Origin: Megalonaias nervosa | Taxonomy: Eukaryota > Mollusca > Bivalvia > Unionida > Unionidae | Direction of reading: 5' to 3' | Assembly: GCA_016617855.1 (NCBI GenBank) | Contig: JAECUM010004411.1 | Location: 1-64,000 of the forward strand | Length of the DNA: 64,000 nt | In this document: piece after piece, positions 1 through 11,960 of the stretch | Layout: the number at the start of each line of letters is the position of its first letter | Numbering within the stretch: the stretch's first letter is position 1 | Made by a program: the position numbers and the translations under genes | The notes under the pieces: generated by a model | What the model was told of the DNA's origin: nothing | Database searches by the model: none | Seen by the model: the letters and a program-made list of their open reading frames with translations, nothing else

Positions 1-155
1 CTTTGGATTCTATTAAGTGTGCCGATTTTTTTTTTTATGAAGTCGGCCGACATAAGGAAGCCAACTTTGGTTCCTTTGGATTCTTTTAAGTGTGCCGATT
101 TCTTTTTTTTTAAACAAAGTTGGCTGACATAGGGAAGCCAGCATTGATTCCTTTT
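1..155. repeat. Two-copy tandem repeat, about 73-bp unit, cut by window start
   Basis: Two copies offset by 73 bases share the words GTGCCGATTT, a T run, GACATA and GGAAGCCA. The first copy begins at the window edge, so the array probably continues upstream. Confidence 0.85.
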
Positions 156-655
156 TACCAGCATTAATGGGAATTTGAAAATAAATTGAAAGAATGGAAC
201 AGTTTTAAAAGCGACACAATCTAGTGCATCGTGCACGCATATCAATATAAGGCTGAACAGTAAATTAGTTTTTTTAAGTTTCTTCTAAATATTCCCTATC
301 CGTAGCTTATAGTGTTTTATTTTTTGAGAACAAGTAGCATGTACTTTGTCTTGTGGGGATAAATGTAAGTCATTTCCAGTTGGCATCCTATATATGTGGT
401 AAATCGTAGCTATGGGGAAGTAACAGCGTTGTATACTTCTATTTCTAGTAATCATTATTTCTTCTTTCCACTTGATAAATTATTTATTCTATTTGTGCGA
501 GTATAGCTACTTTTAATCATGTAATGCAAATATGATGTATAAAGAAAAAGTTAGAGTATCCGGTGACCTTTAAGAATGGAGCTGGCGTATAATTTTGCCA
601 TTCTCAGTACTCTTGTTATTGCTTTACTTTACAGTTCAATCACTTGCATAGTAAG
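156..655. other. AT-rich stretch, nothing recognised
   Basis: No long ORF, RNA gene or repeat was recognised in this interval on either strand. Confidence 0.5.
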
Positions 656-660
656 TATAT

Positions 661-1062
661 TATGTCACTGAGTACTGTCGAACTGAGTGCACTGTACACA
701 CACCACTATATACCACCTTATGCATGTCAAGCAAGTACAATATGTCACTGAGTACTGTTGAACTGAGTGCACTGTACACAGACCACTATATACCACCTTA
801 TGCATGCTTGTCAAGCAAGTACAATATGTCACTGAGTACTGTTGAATGGAGTGCACTGTACAAATCACTACATATCACCTTATGCATGTCAAGCAAGTAA
901 AATATGTCACTGAGTACTGTTGAACAGAGTGCACTGTACACAGACCACTATATACCACCTTATGCATGTCAAGTAAGTACAATATGTTACTGAGTATTGC
1001 TGAACTGAGTGCAGTATACCAAGACCGCTATGTAGCACTTAATGCATGTCAGCCAAGCATCA
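661..1062. repeat. Minisatellite, about 80-bp unit, 5 copies
   Basis: Copies start at about 661, 741, 825, 903 and 983 (spacing 78-84 bases). Each contains ATGTCACTGAGTACTG, the palindromes GTGCAC and TGTACA, and CTTATGCATGTCAAG. The last copy is the most diverged. Short ORFs here on both strands are by-products of the repeat. Confidence 0.95.
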
Positions 1063-3355
1063 TAGATGAACATTTTGTCACTTTGAATTTTCCATTTAAA
1101 ACAGTTTTGGTAGTTACCATGGAAACACCATTCAGCATAAGTAGTATAACAATGAAGAGGGGAAATGGGGTTTCTAGGGAAAATTGTTTTATATTTAACT
1201 GGAATAAGTTGAACTTTATTTCAGTTTAATATTACTAATACATATGCATGTATAAAACAAAGCCAACAACAAATGTACCATTCTACCATCATTTGAAAGA
1301 ATTGTACAAGGCCCATTTGGGCCTCACCATCTAGTATACTATAAGACATGGTTGTAATTTGTATAGAATTTGTGATGTACATATGTCATCACTTATTTTT
1401 CCCATTCTTGGTGGAAATAAATGACATTGGACTCTATTTATAAATGTAGAAGTACATATAGTCAAACCTGTCTTAAGCAGCCACCTCCATAAAGTGGGAA
1501 AAGTCATGCTTGAAGGCAGGTGCTTGCTCACTAAAGTTTATTCCTACATTAATTTGGTTTATAGGATCATGAAAAACTGGCTATTTAAGATAAGTGATTG
1601 CAGATGACCTTTAAGGCATGTTTAACACCTTTCTATCTCTTTTTCTACACATGTATCTATCTATGTAATCTAATCTAATCAAATCTAATCCAATCTAATC
1701 TAATCTGATGTAATCCAATTTAATCTAATCTAGTCTAATGTTTCCCTATGCAATGACTTTAGGAAGTATATCTTTAGGGCTGAAACATCCTTCTTTCTTT
1801 TAATCATCCACAGTACTGTATGCATGATGTTTACTGTTATTGTATCTATCCTCTGCAATGTTTATTATCAAATTATTGTCATTCTGCATGGACTTTATTG
1901 TTTATTTCAAATTATTGTCATTTTACATGGACTTCAGAATTAATTTCTTGTTCATGTTATCTACATCTTCAATGAATGGTATCAAATAAATGGACAATAT
2001 GTATGTCTTTGGAATAGATATATGGAAATACTTCATGAGTGAAGTGGAAACATTGTATTGTCATGAGTGGCGAAAGCAGGAATGTCAATACAAAATGTTT
2101 GCACTTATATTTCCTTATATCTACTAAAAAAAACAGATTTTTTAAAATTATATGTTGTTTTAGGCCAGAATCCTTTGATTTGCATGGACTTGTTCCTCCA
2201 TTCTGTGCCAGTGAGATTAATGGCTACATTACTACAGTGATATAAATAAGTTCCAAATTTGTACAATAATTTTAAGGTAGCAACTTTTTGCAAACTTTTG
2301 TCTACATATAATGCATCAAATTGTATATTTTGCGAAATTAATGAACTTTTTCATGCAAAAACAAAGAGAATTTTTATTTTCATTAACACATTTCTTGTGC
2401 AGATTGACACAGTGAACAACATTGCTGGGGTGAGGGTACAATAGCAACATGACAGAATGCTCCAACAGAGTGTATATTCATTATAACATTAGATTTTAAT
2501 GATTATTAATTTATTTGTTTGGATTTTCTTTGCTAGTTTTTATTTCTATATCCAGATGTGAATTATTGTGGGTTGGCAGGCTTGCAGTCTTTTTCAGTAA
2601 GAGACCTTGCACCCTAAGTTCATTTGTCAGTTAATTTCAGTTTGCAATCTACACTAAACAATGCCTAATCTCTCCATTGTTTTCAGACATGATTAGGAAT
2701 GTGTTTTTCTTGAAAATGTTTATCATTTGTTATTAGGTTTTATATGTGTGAACAGAATATCAGTAGCAAGAAGTCATGTATATTCAGTCACTGACAATTT
2801 GTATGATTCATGTGGAAAACTAATTATTAAAAAATATCAACACATGAATCTTGTTTGAGGTTCCTTTTAGTCATTCTTGATAGTGCCTATTTTTTTGATT
2901 GCATAAATTTATACTACAGGGTCACCTTTTTATTGATTACATAAATCTATACTACAGGGTCAGCAGTGTTGAAATATTTTTAAGATATATTCATTCTAAT
3001 CTAGGGGGGTGTGGAGAAAGGAAAGAAAAAAACAGAATAGCAGATATACTTAATAATTGGATAAAGAAAGTAGTTTCAAAACTGGTATCACCACCGTGGT
3101 TGTACATGTATCATTTTTCTTGGACTGATATTCATTTCAGTATCTCATTATCAAATATATAATTTCATGTTTTTTCATGAGTCTTGTTTCCTTGTTCAGT
3201 TTACAAATAAATATGAAAACCTGCAGTGTTCAGAAAAATAAATATTCAGATAATTTTAATTTCTAAATTTTATTAAGTTTTATTAACTCACATGACCAAG
3301 TGAGCTTATGATATGGTCGATCATCCATTATGCATCATCTATTATAAAAATGATA
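1063..3355. other. Non-coding AT-rich stretch
   Basis: Apart from the pentamer array at 1664-1735 and a two-copy ATTATTGTCATT motif near 1870-1920, this interval shows only short ORFs without recognisable domains. Confidence 0.5.
1664..1735. repeat. TAATC pentanucleotide microsatellite, imperfect
   Basis: Repeated TAATC/CAATC pentamers run for about 70 bases with single-base variants. Confidence 0.9.
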
Positions 3356-3359
3356 TTTG

Positions 3360-3800
3360 CAACTTTTTATAAACTACACAACAAAATTTGACCAGATTTG
3401 ACAGAAAGCAATCTGGTATGAAACTTTTTATGATTTGTGTAAATAATGCTCACCTGCCATTAACTATGACAGCCATTATTAATAAAAGCTAAAAAAATCT
3501 TTAAAGACCTCCTTAAAAATGCTGAATTAGAATTTGACCAAATTTGGCAGAAAACATTGTGGCAAGAAGTTCTTTCAGACTTAATTGGGTGATACTGATC
3601 TGCCTTCAAACATGGCCACTGTTACTAAAAATAGACAACTAATTCTTGGCCACTGTTACTAAAAATAGACAACTAATTCTTGGCCACTGTTACGAAAAAA
3701 AGACAACTAATTCTTGGCCACTGTTACTAAAAAAAGACAACTAATTCTTCTCAAAAACTGCTGAGCACAGATCAATTTTTAAAACAAAATCCCAGACAGT
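3360..3800. repeat. Diverged repeat units, family with GACAGAAAGC motif
   Basis: Units carry an AATTTGACAGAAAGC-like word followed by GGCCACTGTTACTAAAA and TTCTCAAAAACTGCTGA words. The same words recur at 7740-8700 and, more weakly, at 9340-9833. The family is not identified. It is non-coding as far as can be seen. Confidence 0.7.
3613..3750. repeat. 34-bp tandem repeat, 4 copies
   Basis: GGCCACTGTTACTAAAAA and AGACAACTAATTCTT repeat at 3613, 3648, 3682 and 3716. This is a local amplification inside the longer diverged unit. Confidence 0.95.
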
Positions 3801-4892
3801 AATGCTAAGGATGCAGGTTTGGGCTTTAGACTTGAAACTTTACAAAACTTGTTAATTATCTGCAAATTAACAACACACATATAGCTATATATTCAAAGAT
3901 ATGCTGAAATAATATTCTGGATACAAAAGGAAATCATTCAACTAGCAGACTGGCAACATTTTCTGGAATTGAACTAAAAGGTAGAAAAAAGAAAGCAAAT
4001 AAGAAAAATTTAAAGAATAAATCTTTTGGAAGATATATTGTGACTTGAGAGAACAGAAGAAATATTTTGCATGTAATATATAAAATCCGTATTAAATAAT
4101 TATTGTCAGTGTTGATACCACTATTACATGTAACCATCCATTCATCCAACATTAACAGTTTCCAGTCTCTCGCCATTGATTATGAAAATCAGTTTTCTTA
4201 TCATGGATACAAGTGACATATTTATTCAGTATTAACAGCGTCTAATAAATTCCACAAATCCCTTGCTACTCATATTTCCATATTTTAAAAAAAATGTAAA
4301 TACAAAATTTTGTAACAATTGTAATATGATTAAGTGAAATATCATTATTCTTGTCTAAACTTAATTTTTCAAAATAACATTGTCTTTAAGCCTAATATAT
4401 TAATAGTTTCATCTTTTAAGCAAATGATCATCATTACTTTTTTTCTAAACTTGATTTACTCCATCACATTGCCAAAATTAGTGTTGTATAGTTTCTTGAA
4501 CAGAAATTACAAAAAGAGCAATTTTCATCATCAACTATCCCAATTATGTTTAAGAAATAGCTTATTGTCAGAATTCTGTCTGGAGTTCTGAAATGTTTCC
4601 ATAATTTGAATACATCCACCTGAAAGTATGTTTGGTTGTCTTTATCAGATTGTTGATAAATTCATTACCAAATCCTGCTGTTCAATTTTGTTTGCATACT
4701 GTTACTGTTTTTGTATTTATTTTGAAATTCTAACAAACCTTACCTTTCTCTCCAACTAAAGTTTCCCTTTTTAATTCTCTCTCTCTCTCAGTTCCAAAAC
4801 AATTCAAAAACTAATTACTTAACTTCTCAATAATCTGATATAGTGGATCTTAAAAACTGGAATTTGCCATGGCTTTCACTGCATTTGGTCTT
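3801..4892. other. Unannotated AT-rich stretch
   Basis: Nothing recognised. Several 60-85 residue ORFs are AT-driven and lack recognisable motifs. Confidence 0.45.
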
Positions 4893-5840
4893 TTAGTGTT
4901 AGTCTCCTTTTAGACCAGACATTTTATATTGGTGTTAGGCCCCTTTTAGACCATACATTTTATATTGGTGTTAGACCCCTTTTAGACCAGACATTTTATA
5001 TTGGTGTTAGGCCCCTTTTAGACCATACATTTTTATATTGGTGTTAGATCCCTTTTAGACCATACATTTTATATTGGTGTTAGACCCCTTTTAGATTATA
5101 CATTTTATATTGGTGTTAGACCCCTTTTTAGACCATACATTTTATATTGGTGTTAGACCCCTTTTAGACCAGACATTCTTATATTGGTGTTAGGCCCCTT
5201 TTAGACCATACATTTTATATTGGTGTTAGACCCCTTTTAGACCATACATTTTTATATTGGTGTTAGGCCCCTTTTAGACCATACATTTTATATTGGTGTT
5301 AGATCCTTTTTAGGCCATACATTTCATATTGGTGTTAGGCCCCTTTTGGACCATACATTTTCATATTGATGTTAGGCCCCTTTTAGACCAGACATTTTTA
5401 TATTGGTGTTAGGCCCCTTTTAGATCAGACATTTCATATTGGTGTTAGACCCCTTTTAGACCATACATTTTCATATTGGTGTTAGGCCCCTTTTAGACCA
5501 TACATTTTCATATTGGTGTTAGGCCCCTTTTAGACCAGACATTTTTATATTGGTGTTAGGCCCCTTTTAGACCAGACATTTTATATTGGTGTTAGACCCC
5601 TTTTAGACCATACATTGTTTTATATTGGTGTTAGGCCCCTTTTAGACCATACATTTTATATTGGTGTTAGACCCCTTTTAGACCATACGTTTTATATTGG
5701 TGTTAGGCCCCTTTTAGACCATACATTTTATATTGGTATTAGACCCCTTTTAGGCCATACATCTTTATATTGGTGTTAGGTCCCTTTTAGACCATACATT
5801 TTCATATTGGTGTTAGACCCCTTTTAGACCATATATTTAA
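4893..5840. repeat. Minisatellite, 36-bp unit, about 26 copies
   Basis: The unit reads GGTGTTAGGCCCC then TTTTAGACCATACATTT then TATATT. Variants are GACCCC for GGCCCC, CAGACATT for CATACATT, and one to three extra T in the T run, so spacing drifts between 36 and 39 bases. The array ends where an RT fragment remnant begins. Confidence 0.97.
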
Positions 5841-5879
5841 GATCTTGCTTTCTTTCTGCCATTTATTCTCCTAATTGAT

Positions 5880-6310
5880 TCTGTCATACCTTCTTTCTAT
5901 ATAAGCTGAAAATATGATCCCAAGTAAAGGAAACTATGTTGCCAACTGTAATTTAATCTGTGATGCAGTGTTCCATAACTAAGTTTTTTACTACAAATCC
6001 AAATAGCATTTGTATTGGTAATTTTTATTTTAAGGCTAGAAAGAGTAGCAAAGGTTTCTAAAACTTGCAAAACCGCATTTACTGAGGAGAAGGTACCATC
6101 AATGATTAATGATGTGTCATTTACAAACTGTAATATTAAATACATCATGTTATCAACTTTGAGTCCTTTAACTTCTGCATTATTTTTTCATAAGGTAACT
6201 AAAATTTCTGCACATAACAAAACTAGGTATTGGGATATTGTGTCTTATTATTTGCATGATTTAGTAATATTTCAAAATTCAGAAACAAATCCATTGTTGA
6301 TATAATTATG
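5880..6310 (-). pseudogene. LINE reverse-transcriptase fragment, decayed
   Basis: Read on the minus strand, this gives recognisable non-LTR retrotransposon reverse transcriptase. A decayed form of the block GCRQGDPISPYLF-LCAE is followed by a segment matching K-IKVDN and then by the catalytic box, here FVNDTSLI. The usual box is [FY]ADDT, so the first catalytic Asp is Asn. The region downstream (FATLSSLKIKI, then AIWICSKK) matches the FA-SGLKIN-KT-WIGSKK block of L1/Tx1-like enzymes. Stop codons interrupt the part before 6148. Only about 130 residues remain of an enzyme normally several hundred long, with no endonuclease, ORF1 or tail nearby. The clade call is an inference; that it is RT is well supported. 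Confidence 0.8.
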
Positions 6311-6494
6311 ATAAAGGTTTTAATCCAGTGTTAACAAGACTCCCTCCAAGAGACTGATGCTTTACTAGCCGAAAAGAATTTCCAAGAATTCAAGATCAGA
6401 TCATTTCTTCCTGTTAACTTAGAGTTAAAACCATCTCGGATATTCTTAAGCATTAACAAGATATTTTAATTAGCTTCTGTGGTGGGAATATCAG

Positions 6495-7690
6495 ATGTCC
6501 GATTTACACAATTTTCATTTGGGACCAAGTAGAAATAAAGTCTTTTGGCAAGAACGACATTTTAGTAAGACCATTCATTCAGGGGAAATAGGGAGATGGA
6601 GATTTTTAAGACAGCCATCATGGCAGCCATACTGGAAGTATGATTGGCACCGTTTTCATTTAGAACCAGCTACGTATCATAATGAGTCTTTCGCTAAAAT
6701 TCCATACTGATCTAGTCATCCATTTGAGAGGAGCAGGGGGAACAAAATTTTCAAGTTGGTCACCATGGTGGCCATATTGAGGGTCAGTTCACATAATTTT
6801 CATTAGGACCAACTAAACACTGTGAGAACTGTTAAGATGGAAACCACATGCCTAATGACTTTCTATTTAAGAGCATGAGCAATAAAAAAGAATTTCAAGA
6901 TGGTCTTTTTGGTGATCATATTGTCATCTGATCAGCGCCATTTTAATATTGGCCAATAAAACTTCTTAAAAAGTCTTCTTGGAGAATACCCAATTTTGAT
7001 ATGACTTAAAATTTTGGGGGAGTAACAATAACAAAATGTTCAAGATGGCATTAATTGTGGCCATAATGAGATATCATATTCGCACAATTTCCTTTTAGGA
7101 CCAACAAGAAGTCTTCGGTGAAAGCACAATGCCAGTACGAATAGCCATCTAGAAGAAATAGCATTAGCAATATTTTGAAAAAGGATATTGTGGTGGCCAT
7201 ATTGGAGGTAATATTGGCATGACTATCAATTATGACCAACTAGACATTATAAGAAGTCATTTAATGAAAACCCCATGCTGATATGACCATTCTTTCAGGA
7301 GAAGTAGTGATAAAAAATTTCAAGATGGCCACCATCACAGCCGTATTGGATGTCTAGGCAGCACCATTTTTCATTTAGTCGTAACTAGATATCATAAGAA
7401 GCCTAGGTTGATACTACCACCCATTCATGAATAGTGGTAAAAATATTTGAAGATGGCTGCCATGGTAGCCATATTGGATGTCCGAGTAGAACTATTTCGT
7501 TTATACTCAACTAGCTGTCACAAGAAAACTCGATGTCAATATGACTTTCCATTCAGGAGTAGTAGCATTAACAATATTTTCAATATGGCTACAGTAGCGG
7601 TCATTAAGTACTTCAGATCTTTTAGTGAAAATCACATGTTGATATGACCACTCATTCAGAAGAAATAGCGACAAAATTTTCATATTCTTT
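6495..7690 (+). repeat. Diverged array, roughly 135-150-bp unit with GATGGC..GCCAT core, about 8 units
   Basis: Cores such as CAAGATGGCCACCAT followed by GCCATATTGG occur near 6615, 6752, 6896, 7039, 7186, 7320, 7449 and 7580. Between them lie CATTTAGGACCAACTAG-like, ATAAGAAGTC-like and TGATATGACCATTCATTCA-like words in a fixed order. The same family, in reverse orientation, forms the array at 58190-59135. Copies are too diverged to be recent. Short ORFs inside (for example 6495-6710 and 7447-7647) are not conserved between units. Confidence 0.85.
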
Positions 7691-7739
7691 TTGTATTAAT
7701 TTTTCTTCAGTTTAATGCATTATTTTTTATGTACTTTGT

Positions 7740-8703
7740 GTTTTCTCCAGTATTATCTTAAATTGACTAAATTTGACAGAAAGCATCCTGGCAATGAAGG
7801 GATTTCAATATTGATCAAATGATGCAAACTTTTAATTGGTAATTATGACCACTGTTATTAACATTCAAGAAAAGAAAAAAAGGAAAAAAGTGATTTAAGT
7901 GATTCCTTCTCAAAAACAGCTCAACAGAATTTTACCAAATTTGAAAATAAGGATCATAACAGAGATGCTTTCAGTTTTGTAGAAATTAAGCCCTTCTACC
8001 ATCAAATATTGTTAACATTAACAAAATTAGGCAAACTTAAAAATTACTTCTGCTCAAAATCCCTCAAAGAATTTTACCATTTTTGACAGAAATCCTGGTA
8101 TAGATGAGTGTTATGCTAAAGAATGATGCTGATATGTTAGCAAATATGGCTATTACAAAAGTGATGTCTGTATGCCATTAAATGTGGCCAACATTGCAAA
8201 AATGAGGAAATCTTTCAGCAAATTCCGAAACATTGCTGCAAAGAATTTGACCAAACGTCGTGTTTATATAATGTCATGTTTATATACCCACAGCTACTAA
8301 AATTAAAAGAATATTAAATTTTCAGAAAGTGCTGGTCAAAATTTGAAGAAATTTGCCACACATATCTCTCAGAACATTTAATTTATACAAATACTATTGA
8401 TTCGCCATTAAAAAATGGCCACTGGTAGTAAAAGTAACATATGGTCTCGATGACTTTTCAAATACCATTCAACAGAATTTCGACCCAATTTGACAGTATT
8501 TAGGCATGAAGGGTTTGTATGTACATGCATGATACCATTCTGCATTCGAATATGGCTACAGCTACTAAGAAAAACCCTAATCTTTCAATGACTTCTAAAA
8601 AGCCACTGAAGAGAATCTTAACAGTTTCCAGAGAAATGGTTCCCGCTTGAAGGCATTTCATATCTGTAGAAATGGTGGCGCTATACAGTTTCGTATTTTG
8701 CAT
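7740..8703 (+). repeat. Diverged array of about 150-bp units with GACAGAAAGC motif
   Basis: Related units begin near 7767, 7930, 8071, 8238, 8333 and 8475 with AAATTTGACAG-like words. They go on to CCTGGCATGAAGG-like, AATGATGC, GCCATTAAATATGGCCAC-like and TTCTCAAAAAC words. The family is the same as at 3360-3800 and directly follows the GATGGC-type array. Confidence 0.75.
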
Positions 8704-9289
8704 AGGGGTTAGAATTTTTTAAAAAAAAGAATGTCTACGGGTTTCCTCATTGGTTATACTTGCTATTTAAAAAAGACCTCGTATATCATAGGTATTGTTC
8801 AAAGAACCTTTAATTCCCTTTATTTTTAGTGTATGATTGATCGGTGTAATGTGGGTTATAGAGTATACAGCATGGCCTTACTCTACTAGTATATATGTGC
8901 ACCTTTCAAAACTCTGCTAACTCCACATGGTCATTTTCACTTCCAGGACTTCGGAGGTAAATTGTTAAAAAAAAACGAGCTGATAACTTTTTTTTAAGTT
9001 TTATATATTTGGTAATTCATTCATTGCACTTTCAGAAGCTGGTATTGTCTAGTCTGGCAAAATTCATTTTTCCTATTTTAATAGCTGCCTCAAGATAGTG
9101 TACTTTCAGACTGATTCAGGCAGATTTTTAGAGCTCAAGGGAGCAGTCGTTTTAGTTAGCAGTGTGCTTAGATCATGTACAGTTTCCACAAGCACAATAT
9201 CCAAAGAAATGTCAGCCACATTACATCAAAGTAGCATAGAGGTGTGCCAACATTCTTTCTACTGTGTATGTTTTAAATGCAAACAACTT
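8704..9289. other. Unannotated stretch with one 78-residue ORF
   Basis: A plus-strand ORF at 9098-9334 has ordinary composition but no motif I recognise, and its end runs into the duplicated segment. It has no visible flanking splice signals strong enough to call an exon. Confidence 0.35.
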
Positions 9290-9833
9290 CACCTTATACA
9301 TGTAAATCTCTCAAAAGTACATAATAGCTGGTGAGTGACCCCAATGATGCCAATGCACCATCAAAGATGGCTACCATTACTAAAAATATACAGATATTTA
9401 CATGACTTTATCTCCAAGAAAATGCTTAGCTGAAACGTCATTAACTCAGAAAGCATCCTTGCATAAGAGCCTTGCAATATCTGTTAAATAATGCTGATGT
9501 GCCATCAAATACGGATGAAGGTAGACAAACTAGAGAAACCTTGAAACAAATGTTTCTGTAACACCTTATACATGTAAATCTCTCAAAAGTACATAATAAC
9601 TGGTGAGTGACCCCAATGATGCCAATGCACCATCAAAGATGGCTACCATTGCTAAAAATATACAGATATTTACATGACTTTATCTCCAAGAAAATGCTTA
9701 GCTGAAACGTCATTAACTCAGAAAGCATCCTTGCATAAGAGCCTTGCAATATCTGTTAAATAATGCTGATGTGCCATCAAATACGGATGAAGGTAGACAA
9801 ACTAGAGAAACCTTGAAACAAATGTTTCTGTAA
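9290..9833. repeat. 272-bp direct tandem duplication, 2 near-identical copies
   Basis: 9290-9561 and 9562-9833 are nearly identical (differences seen: ATAGCTGG against ATAACTGG, and CCATTACTAAA against CCATTGCTAAA). The unit itself contains diverged members of the GACAGAAAGC/GCCATCAAATA family. This is the largest recent duplication visible in the window. Confidence 0.95.
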
Positions 9834-10209
9834 TATATGTAATCAACATCATTGGAAACAAATTCAGCAGACAGCATCTAACTTAGATTGATTGGCCAAC
9901 TCCTCTTGTATTATGCTGATGGCAGCCAAGTGAGCTATCTTAGTTTCACTTGAGCATCTTGTTGATTCTGAAATAATTTCTTTCATCCTGTCTCCCTGAC
10001 TCCATGCCTGCTTTCTCTCCTATAATTAAAGTTACATCCAAATATTTGAAATTTTATTGCTGAGCTAATCTTCTATCCTGCATTGTTATTTTGCATTTCT
10101 TTGTTTTAACAGCACTTTTAAAACATTGATGGTTATATGATGCAAAAGAAATGGGATCTAAGTGCCTTTCCTTAGACACACTGAGACAGTCTGCCGTACA
10201 AGCTAAAGG
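9834..10209. other. Unannotated stretch
   Basis: No ORF, RNA gene or repeat recognised. Confidence 0.4.
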
Positions 10210-11960
10210 AAAAGTTGCATGACTTTATAATTTGGTGTTGTTTGTCCTTCAAGTTTGATGATGACCAAGATATCACTGACAGTTTGGGTTTATGCAAGTC
10301 CATGAATGGCTAATCAGGCCAATTTGTGCTCTGAACTGTCTGTGGCGCACTCTGACTGGAGATGCTTCATGTGTTTGCCTCATCAATGGAAGATGTGCTA
10401 TTTTTCTAAGACTTACGCTGCTCATGCTTCTGCACTCCCTCAGTAGTTTAGTTCTGTTTAAAATCTGTAGTATGGATGAGACTTTGCCAGGTGGAGCGAT
10501 CCTGTATGAGATCTTCCCAAGACACAGGGTCAATACTGAAGTGCTTCAAGAATGACTTGACGGAATCTTTGAAGCATTTCTTTTGACCACTTTTCTTTGG
10601 TAGATGCTCTTCTGGCATCCTGTTGATGTGGTCTGCCCGTCTCAACTGTGATTTCATCAATACAGTGTGGATGCTTGGAATGCCTGCTCATGTGAGAATT
10701 TCAGTGCCTGGAATCCTGTATTGCCATCTTATCTTCATCAGTTTTCTCAGCCAGCCCATGTGAAAATGGTTGAGCATCTTGGCATGGTGTCTGTAATCTG
10801 TCCAGGTTTCACAAGCATACAGCAGTGTCCAGCAAAACAGTGGCTTTGTATAACTTGAGTTTTGTTTGTAGACTGATGCCTCAGTACTCCCACACACTTG
10901 CAAAGGATACACTTGCTTTAGCCTTTCTGCATGGGTGCCCACACAAAGGGGCAAGGGGAGGAGCACTTGTCCCTCCCCCAGTTTCACCTCTAAACATGCT
11001 TTAGCCTACATTCATAAAACTTAATTGCTGACCACTAGATGTTTACCCCTCCCCCCCCACACACACAGTAATTCTGTGGGTGCCTTGCATTTCTGGCATT
11101 GATTTCATTAATGATGTGAACTGCATGTGACAGTGTGCTGCCAAGATAGGCGAACTTGTCCCCTGCCAGGAGGGTTTGGCCATTTACTTTGATGGTAGAC
11201 TCTATGCAGGTTGGTGCATCACTCGTCTTCTTGATATTGATAGTGAGATCACAATTGTCACAAGGTGAAAGAAATGGTCCATGCTGTGCTGCATGTCAGA
11301 CTCAGCTTTGCATTCAGGGAACAGTCATCAGCAAATAGGAAATCACAAACAGCCATTTCCTGCGATTTTGTCTTTACCTGTAGGCTTTTCAGATTGAACA
11401 GCTTGCTGTCAGTCCTTTATCTGAGGTTGATCTAAGTATCACAGTCACAGAAAGCATCCGTAAGCATGGTGAAAAATATACTGAAGAGGGTTGGGAACAA
11501 CACATAGCTTCGCTTGACTCCGTTAGTGTCTGTGGCGGGTGCATAGACACTGATGACAGATGCGTGTCTTTTTTCCAGACAGTGGGAGTCTCATTTGCAT
11601 TAGTCTGTTATTCAAGCTGTTTGGGAGATTTATGAGCTGGCTAACTATCTGTGATTTGATTGCAAAATCAACACCAGCTTCACGTCGCTCTTCTTGACTT
11701 GGGCCACTCCAGAAAAAGATGTAACCAGCTCCTACTAAAGTGACTTGTGCTTCCTCAGCTAAGCAAGCTTCACTCAGAGCTGATATTTGAATGTTATATC
11801 TCGCAAGTTTTCTACCAGCTAGGGCTGTTCTTCTCTCTGGTCTATCTAATGATTTACTGTCAATTAGTATGCGTAGGTTACAGGCACCGATTGTGATTTG
11901 CGTCACTTTTGTCGTCTTCTTTGGTTTTCGACCGCTAAGATGGGATCCCTGTCAACCCCG
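10210..11960 (-). pseudogene. Internally deleted LINE: endonuclease + RT C-terminal half + zinc-finger remnant
   Basis: On the minus strand, 11906-11523 encodes the N-terminal part of an AP-like endonuclease (ITIGACNLRIL, then RPERRTALAGRKLARY and YIFFWSG-EERREAGV-FAI). It is followed directly by late reverse-transcriptase blocks: GVKRSYVLFPTLFSIFF near 11500, a catalytic FADD at 11324-11335, the K-AYLGSTLS block near 11150, LLYACETWTDY near 10830, and the tail QLRRADHINRMPEEHLPKK with GQKKCFKDSVKSFLKHF from 10660. The end retains FRAQIGLISHSWTC near 10320, a C2H2 finger that has lost its cysteines. The middle of the enzyme is missing, stops and frameshifts are present, and a 137-bp insertion sits at 10940-11076. 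The organisation matches endonuclease-RT LINEs often annotated as craniofacial development protein 2-like in animal genomes. It is not expected to be functional. Confidence 0.9.
10940..11076. mobile_element. Possible nested 137-bp insertion flanked by TGGGTGCC
   Basis: The RT reading of the surrounding LINE is interrupted exactly here. The insert is bounded by the 8-base direct repeat TGGGTGCC (10932-10939 and 11077-11084). It is C/G-run rich, with CCCTCCCCC and a run of nine C, and contains no ORF. Eight-base duplications fit a hAT-type non-autonomous element, but I see no clean terminal inverted repeats. The class is an inference. Confidence 0.5.

Noticed and set aside
4893..5840. Regular 36-base repeats resembling a CRISPR array in spacing
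   Set aside because: There are no unique spacers, the whole unit repeats, and the window is eukaryotic.
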